Source: Rhynchopus sp. YZ270_cl-10 (lineage: Eukaryota; Euglenozoa; Diplonemea; Diplonemida; Diplonemidae). Taken from it: a DNA stretch of 64,000 nucleotides. The DNA is taken from assembly GCA_964035575.1 (NCBI GenBank), contig OZ037909.1:496001-560000 (forward strand). The letters are read 5' to 3'. Positions 31,813 through 42,986 of this stretch are shown here, piece after piece; the first letter of the stretch is position 1; each line of letters begins with the position of its first letter. The position numbers were made by a program, and so were the translations under genes. Under the pieces are notes generated by a model that was given only the letters and a program-made list of their open reading frames with translations, had not been told where the DNA came from and did no database searches.

Positions 31813-32338
31813 TTTTCAACTTACCTTCCTTCACCCCCCTGTAAGGGCAACCGTAGGTGAAGTAAGGTATAGTATTGAAATCGATGTGGGGGGGGAGTAA
31901 AGGGTCAATTTTACAAAACCAGATTTTGAGGAAAATTTTAGCCGAAAATGGGCCCCACGTATAAGCAACCGGGCTCATATTTCTCAAAATTTAAGTGGTC
32001 AAAAAATTGTCCAATTTTCGAGATTGACCCCACCACTGCACGGGCGGAGCCCAAAAATGCAAATAAGGACCCTTTTTCAACTTACCTTCCTTCACCCCCC
32101 TGTAAGGGCAACCGTAGGTGAAGTAAGGTATAGTATTGAAATCGATGTGGGGGGGGAGTAAAGGGTCAATTTTACAAAACCAGATTTTGAGGAAAATTTT
32201 AGCCGAAAATGGGCCCCACGTATAAGCAACCGGGCTCATATTTCTCAAAATTTAAGTGGTCAAAAAATTGTCCAATTTTCGAGATTGACCCCACCACTGC
32301 ACGGGCGGAGCCCAAAAATGCAAATAAGGACCCTTTTT
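31813..32338. repeat. Perfect tandem duplication, two copies of a 261-bp unit
   Basis: The unit from TCAACTTACCTTCCTTCACC to CAAATAAGGACCCTTTTT occurs twice in direct order with a 261-bp offset and no visible difference. It contains GCACGGGCGGAGCCC; a related ACGGGCGGAGC block is at about 62640. Either a very recent duplication or an assembly artefact. Confidence 0.9.
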
Positions 32339-32451
32339 AATTTGTTCTCTTGAAATGTGTAATTTCATGTTTTCGCGAAAAAAATAACAACTGATCCTAC
32401 AAGGGTTGAAGGAAGGTGGTTGAAAACAACAATAACAACAAGGACAAGTAA

Positions 32452-32712
32452 TTGCTAAGAAAAAAACGGGGTGTGCTGTGGAAAACTCCGCGCGATTTTC
32501 GAAACCACCGTAGTATCCTGGCGATTTGCTGGTGTGATCGATGTGTTGTAGTCTGTGCATTCTGTGTTCCTTCCGCACTGCTCCAACGACGACTACAATG
32601 TGGGGACCCTGTGGACAAAAACGAGCTGGACCACGCCGAGCCTGCCGAGCGGGCGTCCAACAACGCTATCGAGCAGATGGTGCTGGACGAAGAGGACAGC
32701 CCCCCTTCTTGA
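32452..32712 (+). other. Isolated GC-rich open frame, possible exon or gene remnant
   Basis: The last 45 residues (LQRRLQCGDPVDKNELDHAE, then an acidic tail ending MVLDEEDSPPS) have coding-like composition, unlike the AT-rich surroundings. It would be the only intact plus-strand gene here. No family recognised. On the minus strand a frame at 32921-32773 ends at a CAG/GTATG donor-like site, so a minus-strand exon is the rival reading. Weak call. Confidence 0.25.
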
Positions 32713-33025
32713 ACGTTTCAGATGCTGGCGTCCCAGTGGGTCTGGCAGCGTACGAAGAGCGTAGCATACCTGCAGAAGAGCAGAATGCTGGGCGTATTGT
32801 AGATTATTTCTACAGGATGGAGTTCCACATCACACCCCGTTTTTTTTCCGATAGCAATTACTTGTTTTTGGTTGAGGCTCTTGAGGAAGGGTGAAATAAG
32901 GTTTCTCTCCCGAGTAGCCAAACATCGTCATGCTATACACAAAGTTTTCCTATTGTGAAATAATTAACTATTTTTTTTTTTCATCCACGGGTCTGACAAA
33001 CACTCCCTTTCCTTCCTCTGCCTTC

Positions 33026-34508
33026 CTATGCATCATCTCCTTTGAACGAATTTATAAGTGTTTGCGTCTCGTCGCTGACGAAGTAGTTGTAGCAGCGTTC
33101 GGCACGTCGCTCCCAGCGTTCTTCTATGCCTGCGGTGCGTTGCTGCATGGCACGTTTGTGGCCTTCTTGGTGCGACTTTTGAAGCTCTTCATGGTGTTGC
33201 TTCCTGGAGTTAGCTTCACGTGCCTGCTGCTGCTTCATCTCTGCGAGGTGGCGTTCCTTTTCAGCGTGCCGCCGCTCGATCTCGTCGTAGTCTTGCTTGA
33301 GCGATTCGATGTTGCCGTGCCTATGGTTCTCGGCGCGCTCAGCTCGGGATTTGTTTTTGTGTTCACGCTCTTGCTTCTCTTCTCGTCGACGGAGGTCTAA
33401 CTCATTGAGACGCGCCTCGCGAAGACGTTCACGCTTTTGGCAGATGTCGGACGCGGTTTCGAAGGCAGTGCTTTCGCTGTTGCGTTGGTGTGCTTCGCGT
33501 CTGCTAGTCTCAACGCGCTTCATGCGGGCAACGCGATCGCGGTCGACAGCGGCAACACGTTTGTCCCAATGGATCTGACGGAGTTCGCGTTCCAGGTCGC
33601 GTTGCTCCTCCTTCTGTTTGTTCTCCTTGACCAAGCGGTCGACTCTCTCCTGTGCGGCACGGCGCCGTCCTTCACTGCGCTCTTCGCGCCGTTTCACCTC
33701 AGAAGTCTTCTGTTCCCGTATGCGCAGCGTCTTCTCCTCCCGTTTGTAGCTCTGCTCGCGTGCCGCGCTCCGCTCCCGCAGCACATCGTTGTGCAGCTTC
33801 AGCTTTGAGTTCTCGTGCTTGCTCCACCACTTCTGCGAATTGTCCTTCAATGACTGGTTCACCTCGTATCGGTGTGATGTCAACTGTTTTGCATGCTCCT
33901 CGTGTTTTCTCCGTTGGGACAACGAAAAATCCGTCTGTTAAAAAGGGAGACATAAAGAAAACTAAAACTCCAAAATGCAATCACAATGCATCATCTCAAT
34001 GAAGGCCCCTCGGCCTTATCCCCTCAAAATAAAAATAAAAAATCAAGGGTCATGCGCAGAAGGCAGATCGGGGGGGAAACCTTGTAAGATGCATGCACCT
34101 CTTGCCTTTGTGTTTATGACTATCGGGAAAGCATTGCCATACCTGCCGCTTTGCCTCAAGATCCGCTGCCTTGAGGAAGACCTGCTTGCGGTGGGATTCG
34201 ATGTTGTGTTCACGCCGTTTGTCGGCTCGTTCCAGGGATTTGAGCATGGCGAGGAGTTTCTTCTTCTCTGCTGCATCACGGCAGGACGGCACATGGTACG
34301 TCGGGGCAATGCTGTCCGCCAGCGTGCGCTGCAGCAGCCGCAAACGGTTCTGGATGTCCTTCGCTGCCGACCCTGCCGAGGGTGACCGCACCGTAGAACA
34401 CGGCGACGTTACATTGTGCGGGGCAGGCGAGAGCGGCGGCCTCTCCTGCATCGCAGGGGAAGGGGAAGGGGGTGGCTTAGGCTGCGGCGACGAGCTTGCT
34501 TCTTGCAT
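33026..34508 (-). CDS. Coiled-coil protein, 424 aa, two exons
   Basis: Exons 34508-34143 and 33934-33026, one phase-0 intron with GTATGG donor and AACAG acceptor. The first ~45 residues are Pro/Ser-rich (PQPKPPPSPSP). From KDIQNRLRLLQRTLAD to the end it is almost pure Arg/Glu/Lys/Gln helix (KREEKTLRIREQKTSEVKRR, RRHAEKERHLAEMKQQQARE), ending YNYFVSDETQTLINSFKGDD. Such long charged coiled coils are common in cytoskeletal and flagellar proteins of protists, but nothing here fixes a role. The start follows a T-run (A-run in sense) of about 26. The intron holds a degenerate repeat start (CTTGTAAGATGCATGC). Confidence 0.85.
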
Positions 34509-34680
34509 TATGATTTTATACTTTTTTTTTTTTTTTTTTTTTTTTTTGTGTAACGTTAGGAAGGCTACTGAGAGGTTCTGGGTCGGATTCCTTAAAATTG
34601 TCAAAAGATTATTTCACCTTTACATTCTATTGAAGAGAAAGGTATAGGGTGCACTACTCAAACGTTTTTCTTTACAGGAA

Positions 34681-35070
34681 AAGCACATCGAGAATTATCC
34701 TGAGCATCCCCCCCAAAACGGCATAAAATTAAATACACACTCATTGAAGAACATCGCATACTCGAGGTACCAGCTTCCTGCTACGTCTTTTGGGGACATC
34801 CACGGAAACTTCCAGGACCTTGATGTATTTCATGTCCCCTTCAAACACCCCAAATACAACACCCACAACCTCTTTCCTGAGAGACTATCGACCTACGTCA
34901 ACCGCGGAGTCTATAAGAGATGCGGAGCGGCGCTTCGAGGAAGTTTCTTTTGCCTTGCTAATGACCATTTATCAGTCTGTGAAGTAAACACAGAGCCGAC
35001 GTTTTGGAAATGCTTTGTGCACCTCATGGCATTGAATATTGACAAAATAGTTGGGAGCGGGGGGGATTTA
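34681..35070 (+). pseudogene. Degenerate PPP-family serine/threonine phosphatase pseudogene
   Basis: A plus-strand frame after TTTACAG: it reads EKHIENYPEHPP, then ATSFGDIHGNFQDLDVF (the GDIHG metal-binding motif of PP1/PP2A-type enzymes), LSTYVNRGVY where the family has GDYVDRG, then FWKCFVHLMALNIDKIVGSGGDLP, which aligns with [24 protein letters not shown] of PP1. The metal ligand Asp of GDYVDRG, the whole GNHE segment and the His of HGGL are lost, and the C-terminal third is missing. Composition is AT-rich, as expected for decay. Opposite strand to all genes, so probably an inserted copy. Confidence 0.6.
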
Positions 35071-35176
35071 CCTTTTTTCCTTCTCGTGTTGTTGCTACAA
35101 AAGAAAGGGTGATGTTGCTGTTTGGTGTGTACCGTATCAGACGCAGGTTTTGTTTTGTTTTGCTTTGTTTTTTTTT

Positions 35177-35224
35177 TGAAAACTTGGTTGGTATTAGTGT
35201 AGCCCGAGGATGAACTCCACTATA
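35177..35224 (+). repeat. Short interspersed repeat, family R1
   Basis: TGAAAACTTGGTTGGTATTA, GTGTAGCCCGAGGATGAACT, CCACTATA, T runs on both sides. Confidence 0.75.
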
Positions 35225-36197
35225 CTTTTTTTGTTTTGTTTTTTTTCGTTCTGAGGGGGGGAGTTCACTGAGAGTAACAGAAAGTAATGAAAAAAAAAGG
35301 GGGGGTTTTTTTTTTTTTTTTTGTTGGAAAAATCAGGGTCCTAGCTTGGTTTTGGAAAAAAATGCCAAATCTGGGTCAGAATTTTTTTTTTGGGTCAGCA
35401 GAGGTTTTGGGCCTTGGGGGGCTTGTCTTGGCTTTTTTGGGTTTTCCGAGCTCTACCCTCACTGTGGTGGGGTCATTTCAGAAAAATGGACAAGTTTTTG
35501 ACTGATACAAATTTTGGCCACTACGACTAGTGTTGCTCACAACGTTAAGTGGAACGCTACTATAACCATAAAAATCACTCCCCGTTCATAGATCACCCAA
35601 CACAAAATATATAAAATGGCGCCGCAGGCGAAAAAAATTAGGGTACGGTGTAAAAATGTAGCTTTTTACACCACAGAGTCACTCTACGAACCCTTTTTTG
35701 CGGAGCAAAAAAGGAAAAATGGCGCCGCAGGCAATAAAAATTGGGTCCAGCCCTGGACGGTGCCGGATTTTTTTGTCGATATTTTTTTTTCTTACCCCAG
35801 AAAAGGTGGTGGGTCCCCCAAAGAGGGGAAAAAATCAGAATTTCCCAATTTCCAAATTAATTAATTCCCTTTTTTTTTTTTTTTTGTGGGTCGCGACCCA
35901 GGCACTTGGGTCAGCTTGACCCACTGACCCAGGCAAGCTAGGACTCTGGAAAAATGAAATCTAAGCGTCCTCCCTGCTTAGTTACCCACCTAATTTTTTT
36001 TTGTCTGAAATTTGGGGGGAGTTTGGTGTGGTATTTAAACACCATCGAACCTCCATCATTTCAAGAAAAAATTGGTGGGTTACCTTTGAAAAAGAGACAA
36101 ATTCTTAAGATGCGCGTCGTGAAGGGGGATGGGAAAGTGGCGCACTCAAATTTTCAAAGAGGATGGGGAAAAAAATGTGGAACGTCAAAAAAAAAGG

Positions 36198-36238
36198 TAG
36201 AGTTGAAATACAAAGCCCTCTCGCGGCAGTGTACCTTT
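36198..36238 (+). repeat. Short interspersed repeat, family R5
   Basis: AGAGTTGAAATACAAAGCCC, TCTCGCGGCAGTGTACC. Confidence 0.7.
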
Positions 36239-36596
36239 TAAAAAAACAATCCACATCTTCCCCTCCTATGAACAGTGGTGATGAATAGTTGAAAAAATAG
36301 AAACTTAACACTCATCACACGATAAAACCCATGGGAGAGGTTGTGGTGAAACGCACACACCTCGACCTGTTTGGTGAGGAGTGGCTCTGCAGCGCGGTTC
36401 GTCTCTAGAACTGCAAGTGTGTTCAAAATGCTTCGTTTCTATTTCCTCCTTCATTTCATGAAGTGACAAAAGAAAAAAAAGACGTTTTTTTTTTTCGGAG
36501 GGGTTCATCAAAAGGGTAAGTTCGGGAAACAAAATTCCACACACGGTGTGTATGTGGGTATTCTTATTCGAGTGGGGTAGGTGGGGTTTTTTTTTT

Positions 36597-36705
36597 TGAA
36601 AACTTGGTTCATACTGTGGGTGTTATAACGTTATCGATAACGTTATAACACCCACAGTATGCTTGGTTGTATTAGTGTAGCCACCCTAAAGTGCGCACCG
36701 CTATC
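36597..36705 (+). repeat. R1 repeat interrupted by a palindromic insertion
   Basis: The lead TGAAAACTTGGTT and the remainder GTATTAGTGTAGCCACCC, GCACCGCTATC are one R1 copy, split by the 52-bp palindrome at 36610-36661. CTTGGTT appears on both sides of the insert. Confidence 0.8.
36610..36661. mobile_element. 52-bp perfect palindrome inserted with 7-bp target duplication
   Basis: The first 26 bases (CATACTGTGGGTGTTATAAC + GTTATC) are followed by their exact reverse complement, with no spacer. CTTGGTT flanks it on both sides (36603-36609 and 36662-36668), while intact R1 copies have CTTGGTT once. So this is an insertion with a 7-bp duplication, not local rearrangement. No coding capacity. Confidence 0.85.
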
Positions 36706-37126
36706 TTTATTTTTCCCCTCTTTTCCACTGTAACCTAACCGAAGTAGGCGTGACACTGACTACCGGTAATTTTTTTTTTTGGCAGCCACACCACTAGTGG
36801 TTTTATTACCGTGTTTGTAACACACGGTATCTAAAAAAAGAAGAAAAAAAACAAAAGAAAAACTTATCGGGTGAATGTGCCTTATACACACCTTTTAAAA
36901 GGAAAAATACAGTTTGGTAAGATGAACCCAGGCCTCTGTGTTTATTCAATTAAAAAAAACGCATAAAGAAGCAAGGGGTTCCTGTATGGGGGTGTGGCCA
37001 CACGTTTGCCAGAGGGGGTTTCAGTTTTGAGAAGAGGGGAAGCCCCGTGAGGGTCGAGCATAAAATAGGTTGGGCACTGCAGGCACCTCAATGGGAGAAG
37101 TTAACAAGGATGCAAAGCAGAACAAT

Positions 37127-37165
37127 GAAGTTGATAGTGCAAACGCCTCTGGGACACAGGCACTG
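37127..37165 (+). repeat. Short interspersed repeat, family R6
   Basis: GAAGTTGATAGTGCAAACGC, CTCTGGGACACAGGCACTG. Confidence 0.7.
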
Positions 37166-37222
37166 AACAAAAAAAAAAAAAAAATGGGGAGGGACAGAGA
37201 CAAATGAGAAGACGCCACGTAC

Positions 37223-37261
37223 GTGTATTAGTGTAGACACCCGAGGATGAGCTCCACTATA
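37223..37261 (+). repeat. Short interspersed repeat, family R1
   Basis: GTGTATTAGTGTAGACACCC, GAGGATGAGCTCCACTATA; the lead is missing. About 105 bp further lies a T run of more than 25. Confidence 0.7.
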
Positions 37262-37366
37262 TTGAGTACCATGCGACCGTTTTTTTGTGTTTTGTTTTTG
37301 TTTGAAATTGTTTCGAAAAGAAATTGTACGAACTGTCTGCACAACCTCCCCCGTATCAATTACCCT

Positions 37367-37400
<34 letters not shown>

Positions 37401-37677
37401 TTGCTGTACAATGTAACCCTTTTTAGCCACTCTATCGCACCAACAACCTTCCCCAAAAAAAGACTAGAAATTATTCACAGCGGTACACACTCAGAAGGAC
37501 AGTGTGCGGGGTTGGGAGGGACCAAAAAAAAAAACCAAAACAAAAAAATCTGGAATTCCTTTCTTCGGGGGGAAAATAGTAGGTGTGGGAAGTAACTCAA
37601 GACTGCGCTAAATAAACAGATAACAATGCCCCTAACTCTGCCCTTTTTTCTAAAAGGTAAAATGCAGCAGGACATCA

Positions 37678-38820
37678 TCACAGAAGAAGGCACACCAGCA
37701 CCAAAACTGTCACGAACAGAGGCTGCAGAGCTGTATTGAGGAAAGGATGAACAATGGGAGAATGAGAGGAAAACGAGAATTTTTGTTGCGTCAACAATCG
37801 CCTAAGGACCCGCTTGGGGAACCTAGGTCTGTCCTCAATGTTGCCGAAGCCTTTGTACTACAGAAGGTATAGACGTCAGTCGTCCTGAACCCTTGAGAGC
37901 AACTTTTATGAACCCTTTTTACGTTTAAGGCTAAGTTTTCTCGCAAAGCATGCATACCTGCTGCAGACTCGACGTCGACCACCTCTTCAGCGTAGATCTG
38001 CTGCTGCGAGTCGTACTGCACCTTGAACAGTCCCTCCTCGTCCTGAATGGCCTCTCTCAGGGCAGGTTGCTGCAGGAGGGTGATGTGGTTTATGTCAAGT
38101 GAAAACAATGCAGCTTGCTTGAATTATTGAAACCCTCCATTTTGAAGAAAAAATAAAGAAAACACATACAATGTAGTTGACTGCGTCGCCCAGGTTGTCC
38201 GCACCGACCGCCACCTCGTAGACCATGTACCCTGTTGCAAGCAGCTTCCTCTTTGCCTCGAGGTGCTCTTCGGGGAGCGACTCGACGTCGCCAAGGAGTC
38301 TGCAGGCGCCTGCGTTCTGCTTGTCGGTAGCGGAGATCTGCCTGTTAGTGGAGAGGAAGCACTCGTAGAGGGGAACAACTTGTGTGGGAGTCTTGCAGGG
38401 CGACCTGAAGAGCAGCTCGTTGAAGAGGTCGACCTCGAGCTCCACAGGAGCGAATGAGCCGCGGGTTTTGTTCATCACAATCTGCGCAATCACCCATGCG
38501 TCTGTAGAGTCCTCGCGCAGGCCTCCCTGGGGTGTGCATCCAGACGTTCCCGTGCGCCTACGGTGCCTGTTGCGCCAGCTCGAGCTGCGGCTGTTGTAGT
38601 AGCTGTCGTAGTTGCTGTGCTGGTACCGGGTGTGCACATTGTACAGCTTCGACCCAATGTAGTACGCCCCAGCCCCCGCCACAGCGCCTGCAGCGCCCAC
38701 GGCAGCGTACTTCCACACCTTGCTCTTGCCCTTCCCGGGGGATGTGTACGACCGGGTGCCGTACCCCTTCGCCTCAGCGCCCGCAGCGCACAGCAGTGCG
38801 ACAAGCACTGCGGCCTTCAT
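37678..38820 (-). CDS. Secreted membrane-anchored protein with prion-like segment, member 1 (271 aa, three exons)
   Basis: Exons 38820-38170, 38069-37958 and 37730-37678 join in frame (phases 0 and 1; GTATG donors, CAG acceptors). MKAAVLVALLCAAGAEA is a signal peptide. Then come a basic KGYGTRSY..GKGKSKVW stretch, a hydrophobic Ala/Gly segment YAAVGAAGAVAGAGAYYIGS (about residues 38-57), a Tyr/Asn/Ser-rich run (HSNYDSYYNSRSSS), and a folded domain with four Cys conserved in all three members (GCTPQGG, SPCKTP, YECFLS, GACRLL) and a sequon NKT. The final exon encodes only LQPLFVTVLVLVCLLL, a hydrophobic end that could be a transmembrane anchor or a GPI-attachment signal. Order and segment composition resemble vertebrate PrP; homology is not shown. 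Confidence 0.85.
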
Positions 38821-40211
38821 CGTTAAAACCGTTGGCTTTTTTTGTGTATATTTTCCCTGAAGATTGGGTCGGTCACAAAAGGATTATTGATACAGGAACC
38901 TCCTATTGCCCCACGATGCGGATAAAAGTATAACTGCCCTGAGGCCAACAGAAGATGTAAAAAGAAAGGGCAGAGGTGGGTTTACTTTGTTTGAGTTAAG
39001 GCAGGACAGACATGGCTGTACAACGCAATTTTTTTGTGAGTATGTGTGAAAGGCTGGGGAAGAGAAGGAGAGTTCACCATTTTTTTTCTTAATGCCTCTT
39101 TTCAAAGCAGAAAAAGGGGAACGTTACTTAAAAACAATCAGACATAGGCTACTAAAACTACTACAGGCTGACAAATCAAAAATGGAAAAAGGGGGAAAAC
39201 TCTAAATGTTACCCCATCATGCACACCAAAGGCCTCAAAGAAGGCTACGTTGGAGGAGGAATGTCTTGAAATAAAACACCGTGTACACGACAGTTCCGCC
39301 CTCCAAACGTGTGGGGCGCTTCAATTAGGAAGGGGCAATGTCCATGTTCCACTCCGGTTATTTTTTTAAATACTCTGTTGGATTAGTGTAGCTGCCATGC
39401 AAAGAGCAGTCTGTACTGCTCAGTTTTTGATCCCTCTTTTAAGTTTTTTTAGTGTAGTTTTTTTTTGATGAATTTAAAACTTAAACTTGCCAGCAAAAAG
39501 AAAAAAGAAAAATGAACGGGGCACACCTCCCCAACCCAGACATAGTGAGTGTGTTCCCAGTGGTACTCTTCCAGGCGTCGGTAAAACCACCGAGCCTCCC
39601 GTGGAAACTAAATACAATCGAGCAAAAAGAAAATGTGAAAAAGGTCAGCGAAAAATCAGGGGGGTGCTGGAATTCTTGTGCTTTTCCCAAAACCAAAAAG
39701 AAAAGAGAAAAATGTCTTTTTTCCTTGTGTAGATTGCTTTTAACAAAAAAAAAAAATGCTGAATGTGCAACAAAATACCCCCCAAATATGGATGAACCTT
39801 TGTGGGACAAAGGTCTTATCACAATAAAAAAAGAGGGGGCGGCCATTCGTGTGCATGAATCATGAACCTTGGTGAGACGGTAATGGGAGAAACTATGAAC
39901 TGTCCCCTCCGAAGAAAGTTTTATCTCTGGTTAAGAAAAAACTTTCCCGTTTTTTAATATGGCGACAGGACAAAAAAAAAAATACCCCACCACCCCCCAT
40001 GTCGCGTTTATTTATTTTTATTTTTTCCTGGACTACAATTAACATAAGGAAAGGAGCACGGGGGGATTTAATTTGATGCCTTTTTTTATTTTATTTTTCG
40101 CACTTTTTTTTAAATGTCCTTTTTTCTCTCCTCCCGACACTCCCCGCCTCATTGGCTGTGTATTCACTTCGTACTTCTCTCCGCCATCACCACCGTGTAT
40201 TTTTACATATT
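38821..40211. other. Spacer between members 1 and 2
   Basis: AT-rich, with an R2 copy at 39371-39420 (TGTTGGATTAGTGTAGCTGC; AGCAGTCTGTACTGCT hairpin). No gene or other structure seen. Confidence 0.5.
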
Positions 40212-41351
40212 CTACAGCAAGAACACAAGCACTACAGCAAAAACCGTGAAGAGCATCGGGCGAAGCACTGTATAAGGTTATTGTGATATTTGATGGTGTC
40301 GCTGACGACCCCCCAAAATAGCAGAAAATAGCACCTCCCTTCAGCCGCACCATTTGAAGTAACCACTGTCTACGATGGTCTGAATCTGAGACTGCTCGCC
40401 CGAAGGCTCACTTGGACCACACCCACAACATACCTGCAGCAGACTCTACGTCCACGATCTCCGTTCCGTACACTTGTGGCTCGGTGTTGTAGTAGGTCTT
40501 GAACAGACCGTCCGGGTCACGCGTCGCCTCAAGAAGGGCCTTCAGCTGTACATGGAAGGGTGGGGGGTGGGGATGTGGATGTGTTCACAAAATGAGGCAA
40601 CTGTGCACATTGTTGGCCTTTTCTTTTGTCTTGACAACTGCCTCCAAGAGGTCTCAATCATATCACAAAGGGGAAGTATCAAACGATTTCTAATAAAAAT
40701 ACATACCACATCGCCTGCAGCAAAGATGTCGTCAGCCCCAACCGCCACCTCCATGACAAACTTGTCCGAGGTTGCGAGCAGCTTTCTCTTTGCCGCAGCG
40801 TGCTCTTCTGGGAGCGACTCGACGTCGCCGAGGGTCTGGCAGACCCCGGGGTTTGATCTGTCTGAGGCTGTGAGCGCGCGCGACCGTTGCACGACACAGA
40901 GAGCGAGGGCGACGATTTGTGTGGGAGTCTTGCAGGGCGACCTGAAGAGCAGCTCGTTGAAGAGGTCGACCTCGACTTCTGCGGGGATGAAGTCGGTGCG
41001 GTTCTTGTTGATCACAATCTGCGCAATCACCCATGCGTTTGTAGAGTCCTCACGCAGCCCTCCCGTAGGGGTGCATCCCGTCGCACGCTTGGGGTTGCTG
41101 TTGCGCCAGCTCGAGCTGCGGCTGTTGTAGTAGCTGTTGTAGTGGATGTACTGGTACCGGGTATGCACATCGTACAGCTTCGACCCAATGTAGTACGCCC
41201 CAGCCCCCGCCACAAAACCCCCAGCACCGAAGGCAGCGTACTTCCACGCCTTGCTCTTCTTCTTGCTTGGCGTGCTGTAGCTGCGGGTGCCGTACCCCTT
41301 CGCCTCAGCACCCACGACGCACAGCAGTGCGACTAACAATGCGGCCTTCAT
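40212..41351 (-). CDS. Secreted membrane-anchored protein with prion-like segment, member 2 (270 aa, three exons)
   Basis: Exons 41351-40707, 40545-40434 and 40267-40212. Exon 2 is 112 nt, exactly as in member 1, and both intron phases match. Signal peptide MKAALLVALLCVVGAEA; basic stretch with KKKSKAWK; hydrophobic YAAFGAGGFVAGAGAYYIGS; Tyr-rich HYNSYYNSRSSS; four Cys (GCTPTGG, SPCKTP, ALCVVQ, GVCQTL); exon 2 LKALLEATRDPDGLFKTYYN; last exon VLRPMLFTVFAVVLVFLL, a hydrophobic C-terminus. The sequon of members 1 and 3 (NKT) is NKNRT here, so glycosylation there may be lost. The upstream in-frame Met at 41633 is rejected because the signal peptide starts at 41351. Confidence 0.85.
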
Positions 41352-42366
41352 GATAGTGTAAAAAAATGGGCTGTTTTCTGTGAAGGGTCGGGGGTCGGGG
41401 TGTTTCAAAGCCAGACCTTTTTGTCTATGATAACAAAAGGAGAAAATATTATTTTCATTCGCATCTTCGCACCTCTTCACCCACGCACCAGACAAACTCA
41501 GTCCGCCTGCAGACAAAACAGGCACGGGTTGAAAGGTGTGCGGGAAACGGGGTATCTCCTTGCGCTGGGGGACGTCACCGGACCGCACGGAGTCATCAGC
41601 AAGAGGAGAGAGGTGACGAGTGGTAGCACGCAAACGAAGCCACAGTCAGCCTGATCCACCTGCACCAACCATGGCGTATGACGACAAGACTGGTGGACCA
41701 GCCGGCAGTCCGTCACGATACGGGCCCAGGCGCACGAGGACACTGCCTACACAAAAGCAGGCCAGGCTCACTTTGAAACAAAAAAATAAAGTTTCTGTCG
41801 ATTTTTTGTCGAAATAACTGTACAAAAAGTTGTTGTGTCAAAAAAAAAAAAAAACAAAAACAGAAGAAAAAAAAGATCCCCGCCCTTCGCAGGAATGCTT
41901 TTCACCATGTTCGATATGACACAGGAAAGATGACAGTTTTTTTGTGTCGACAACTTTTTTTTTTCCCCTCAATTATTTACTACCCCTGAAACCAAAAACA
42001 ACCGGCGATGATGAAGGGGCGGATATCGTCCCCCTGTAAGCAGCACATCAGTAAATGAGATAAAAAAGGCACAGCCTTTAACCAAAGACAATTGGGGAAA
42101 ATGGGGAGGGGAGGGGGATTTTTTTTTTTTCCTTTTTTGGAATTAGAATTTTGAAAGGAGCGCCCTAGAATCACCTGGGGGAAACCGTCTGAGGTTTGCC
42201 CTTCGAACAAAACGTACCAGAAAGAAGATTTCGCAAAATCACAAAAACAGGATAATTTGAGGAACTTTGAGTAATAAGTGAAAAAGGCGAAATCAAAACC
42301 GGGTTTGGAGGGGAGGATTTTTTTTTCATGAAAGTGGAAATTCTGTGTTTGAGACCCTAGTATATA

Positions 42367-42655
42367 CAGGAAGACAACAAACACCGGTGGGGTAAAAACT
42401 AAGGTGGGCTTTAGAATTTCACAATCCCAAGGAGGGTTTTTACCCCTCCGATGTTTTTACCCCTGGACATGAGAATTTTGATGGCAAGTCTCACCCTTTT
42501 CCCCAATATCTCACCTCTTTTCCCCATATTTTCATGTTGACCCAAAATATCATGCCCACTGGTAAAAACACCGGAGGGGCAAAAACTAAGGTGGATTTTG
42601 GAATTTCACAATTCCAAGGAGGGTGTTTACCCCTCCGATGTTTGTTGTCTTACTG
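42367..42655. mobile_element. TA-flanked MITE, 289 bp
   Basis: Ends CAGGAAGACAACAAACACCG and inverted CAGTAAGACAACAAACATCG match closely, with TA on each side (42365-42366, 42656-42657). Inside, a block TAAGGTGG..TTTCACAAT.CCAAGGAGGG followed by ACCCCTCCGATGTTT occurs twice. TA duplication plus CAG ends suggests a Tc1/mariner-type non-autonomous element. No coding capacity. Confidence 0.75.
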
Positions 42656-42986
42656 TATCTAGGATTCAGAAGCATATTTCTGTTTGCGCTTTTTTTTCCT
42701 GCCAGCGGTACCAAGATACCACGACTAAAATGCTGAACATTAAGCAGTGTTACAAACTCTAAGGACCCTCTAGTAGTGGGATGTATCAAAAGCCAACATG
42801 AAGAGGGGGTCCTGGAGAGAACAAACACAGCAAAGAAAAGCTTGTGGGATGATCTTAAATATATCGAACCCCTTTTGATTTGTTTACAAAAAAGAAAAAA
42901 AAATGATTCATATACTTTCCGATCAAAGAAGAGAAAGGTACAAGGGTGTGCTATACAGACACATCTTTTCACATTTGTTGCAAAAA

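Larger units (their letters stand above)
31080..33025. other. Spacer upstream of the PH gene
   Basis: Holds a partial R5 (31141), R4 (31212-31243), R6 (31449-31515), a perfect 261-bp tandem duplication, and an isolated GC-rich open frame (32452-32712, plus). Otherwise AT-rich with no gene seen. Confidence 0.5.
34509..37677. other. 3.2-kb spacer with pseudogene and repeats
   Basis: Besides the phosphatase remnant and repeats listed separately, 35330-35940 is a G/T-rich stretch with two ATGGCGCCGCAGGC blocks (35615, 35718) and the palindromic GGGTCGCGACCC and GGGTCAGCTTGACCC (about 35888-35920). Degenerate R3 and R4 copies lie at 36867-36945. No gene seen. Confidence 0.5.

Noticed and set aside
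37360-37400. Functional meaning of the T run of more than 25
   Set aside because: Such runs occur throughout the spacers, often beside R1/R2 copies; a single one carries no extra information.
41353-41633. N-terminal extension of prion-like member 2 to the upstream Met
   Set aside because: Members 1 and 3 begin at the signal peptide MKA; the extension has no counterpart and would bury the signal.
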